DNA from: RGIG4608 sp045606265
Lineage (GTDB): Bacteria > Bacillota > Clostridia > Oscillospirales > CAG-272
NCBI GenBank assembly: GCA_045606265.1
Contig: JAZURO010000223.1
Span: 1-24,182, forward strand
DNA length: 24,182 nt
Direction of reading: 5' to 3'
Part shown: positions 23,883 to 24,182 of the stretch, in pieces
How the letters are laid out: the number at the start of each line of letters is the position of its first letter
How positions within the stretch are numbered: the first letter of the stretch is position 1
Notes under the pieces: generated by a model
Told to the model about the DNA's origin: nothing
The model's database searches: none
The model's input: only the letters and a program-made list of their open reading frames with translations
Position numbers and translations under genes: made by a program

Positions 23883-24182
23883 TTTTTTGAAAAAAAGTTA
23901 CAAAGAAAAGCGCTTTGCCACTTTTTGAAAAAAGTTACAAAGAAAGGGGTTTCTGTTCTTTTTCGAGAAAAAGAACCAAAAAGCTTTTTAATAGCGCTTC
24001 GTGGCAAGACTCTGCGCAAATCGTGTTGCGTTGCAACACATAACGGTTTTCTCGCCATTTTAACAGGCGGCTCGAAAACCTATGATTTGCTACCTTACGA
24101 ATAGACACATTATTTGCACAAAAGATGTTATTTGGCACAAATGGTAAGTTTAATTTGAAGCTTATGTCTAAGAAGAAAGTAA
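23883..24182 (-). repeat. Dispersed repeat copy 3 (both halves; runs off the window)
   Basis: This is the most complete copy. It starts with two tandem units of TTTTTGAAAAA-GTTACAAAGAAA type (23883-23909 and 23922-23945). Then come a perfect 10-bp hairpin GTTCTTTTTC-GA-GAAAAAGAAC (23955-23976), the palindrome AAAAAGCTTTTT (23978-23989) and the core hairpin GTGTTGC-GTT-GCAACAC (24023-24039). The part from 24013 onward matches the reverse complement of copy 1. The first part matches copy 2. Similarity continues to the last bases of the window, so the true end lies outside. Open frames here are by-products of the repeat. Confidence 0.8.

Noticed and set aside
23852..24138. Minus-strand open frames at the window end
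   Set aside because: Overlapping frames in the repeat (copy 3) have low-complexity composition and no family signature.

Overview
The window looks like a chromosomal segment of an AT-rich member of the Bacillota, most likely an uncultured Clostridia of the gut type. Three things point there: a PolC-type replicative polymerase, a Firmicutes-style pyrH-frr-uppS-cdsA-dxr-rseP-ispG-polC gene string, and an anaerobe's bifunctional AdhE. I see no phage, plasmid, transposase, CRISPR array or defence cassette. Almost all of the window is housekeeping DNA, and the unusual signal is in the intergenic regions and in promoter architecture.

Layout. 1-434 is a gene-free, hairpin-rich stretch. 435-11216 (minus strand) is one long housekeeping operon in transcription order pyrH, frr, uppS, cdsA, dxr, rseP, ispG, polC. 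It is driven from a good promoter just upstream of pyrH and interrupted by an internal terminator between frr and uppS. 11385-13923 (minus) is galK-walJ-rlmH with its own sigma-A-type promoter and a strong terminator. 14031-16791 (minus) is an M24 aminopeptidase, a DUF1934/YwiB-like protein and a UDP-GlcNAc 2-epimerase. 17002-17511 (minus) is a YqeG-type HAD phosphatase. Divergent from it on the plus strand is a tRNA cluster Gly(TCC)-Arg(TCT)-His(GTG), a terminator and a small GNAT-like gene. Then comes adhE with a two-site Rex-like operator region, followed closely by an APH-fold kinase. A bidirectional terminator separates these from convergent prfC (minus). The window closes with a dispersed repeat.

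Functional logic. The large operon joins nucleotide supply (PyrH), ribosome recycling (Frr), undecaprenyl and isoprenoid synthesis (UppS, Dxr, IspG), phospholipid precursor synthesis (CdsA), membrane proteolysis (RseP) and replication (PolC). The galK operon joins sugar phosphorylation to an MBL-fold protein and 23S rRNA methylation. AdhE recycles NADH during fermentation, and the Rex-like sites overlapping its promoter fit redox control.

Most notable observations. (i) A dispersed intergenic repeat is present at about 164-320, 16842-16973 and 23883-24182. Its core hairpin is kept through compensatory changes in both arms, which points to a structured element rather than coding DNA. (ii) Two Rex-like operators lie 53 bp apart upstream of adhE, one covering the -10 box. 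(iii) Terminators sit inside apparent operons, after frr and between tRNA-His and the GNAT gene. I did not find a clearly new enzymatic or defence system. The repeat family is the best candidate for something undescribed.
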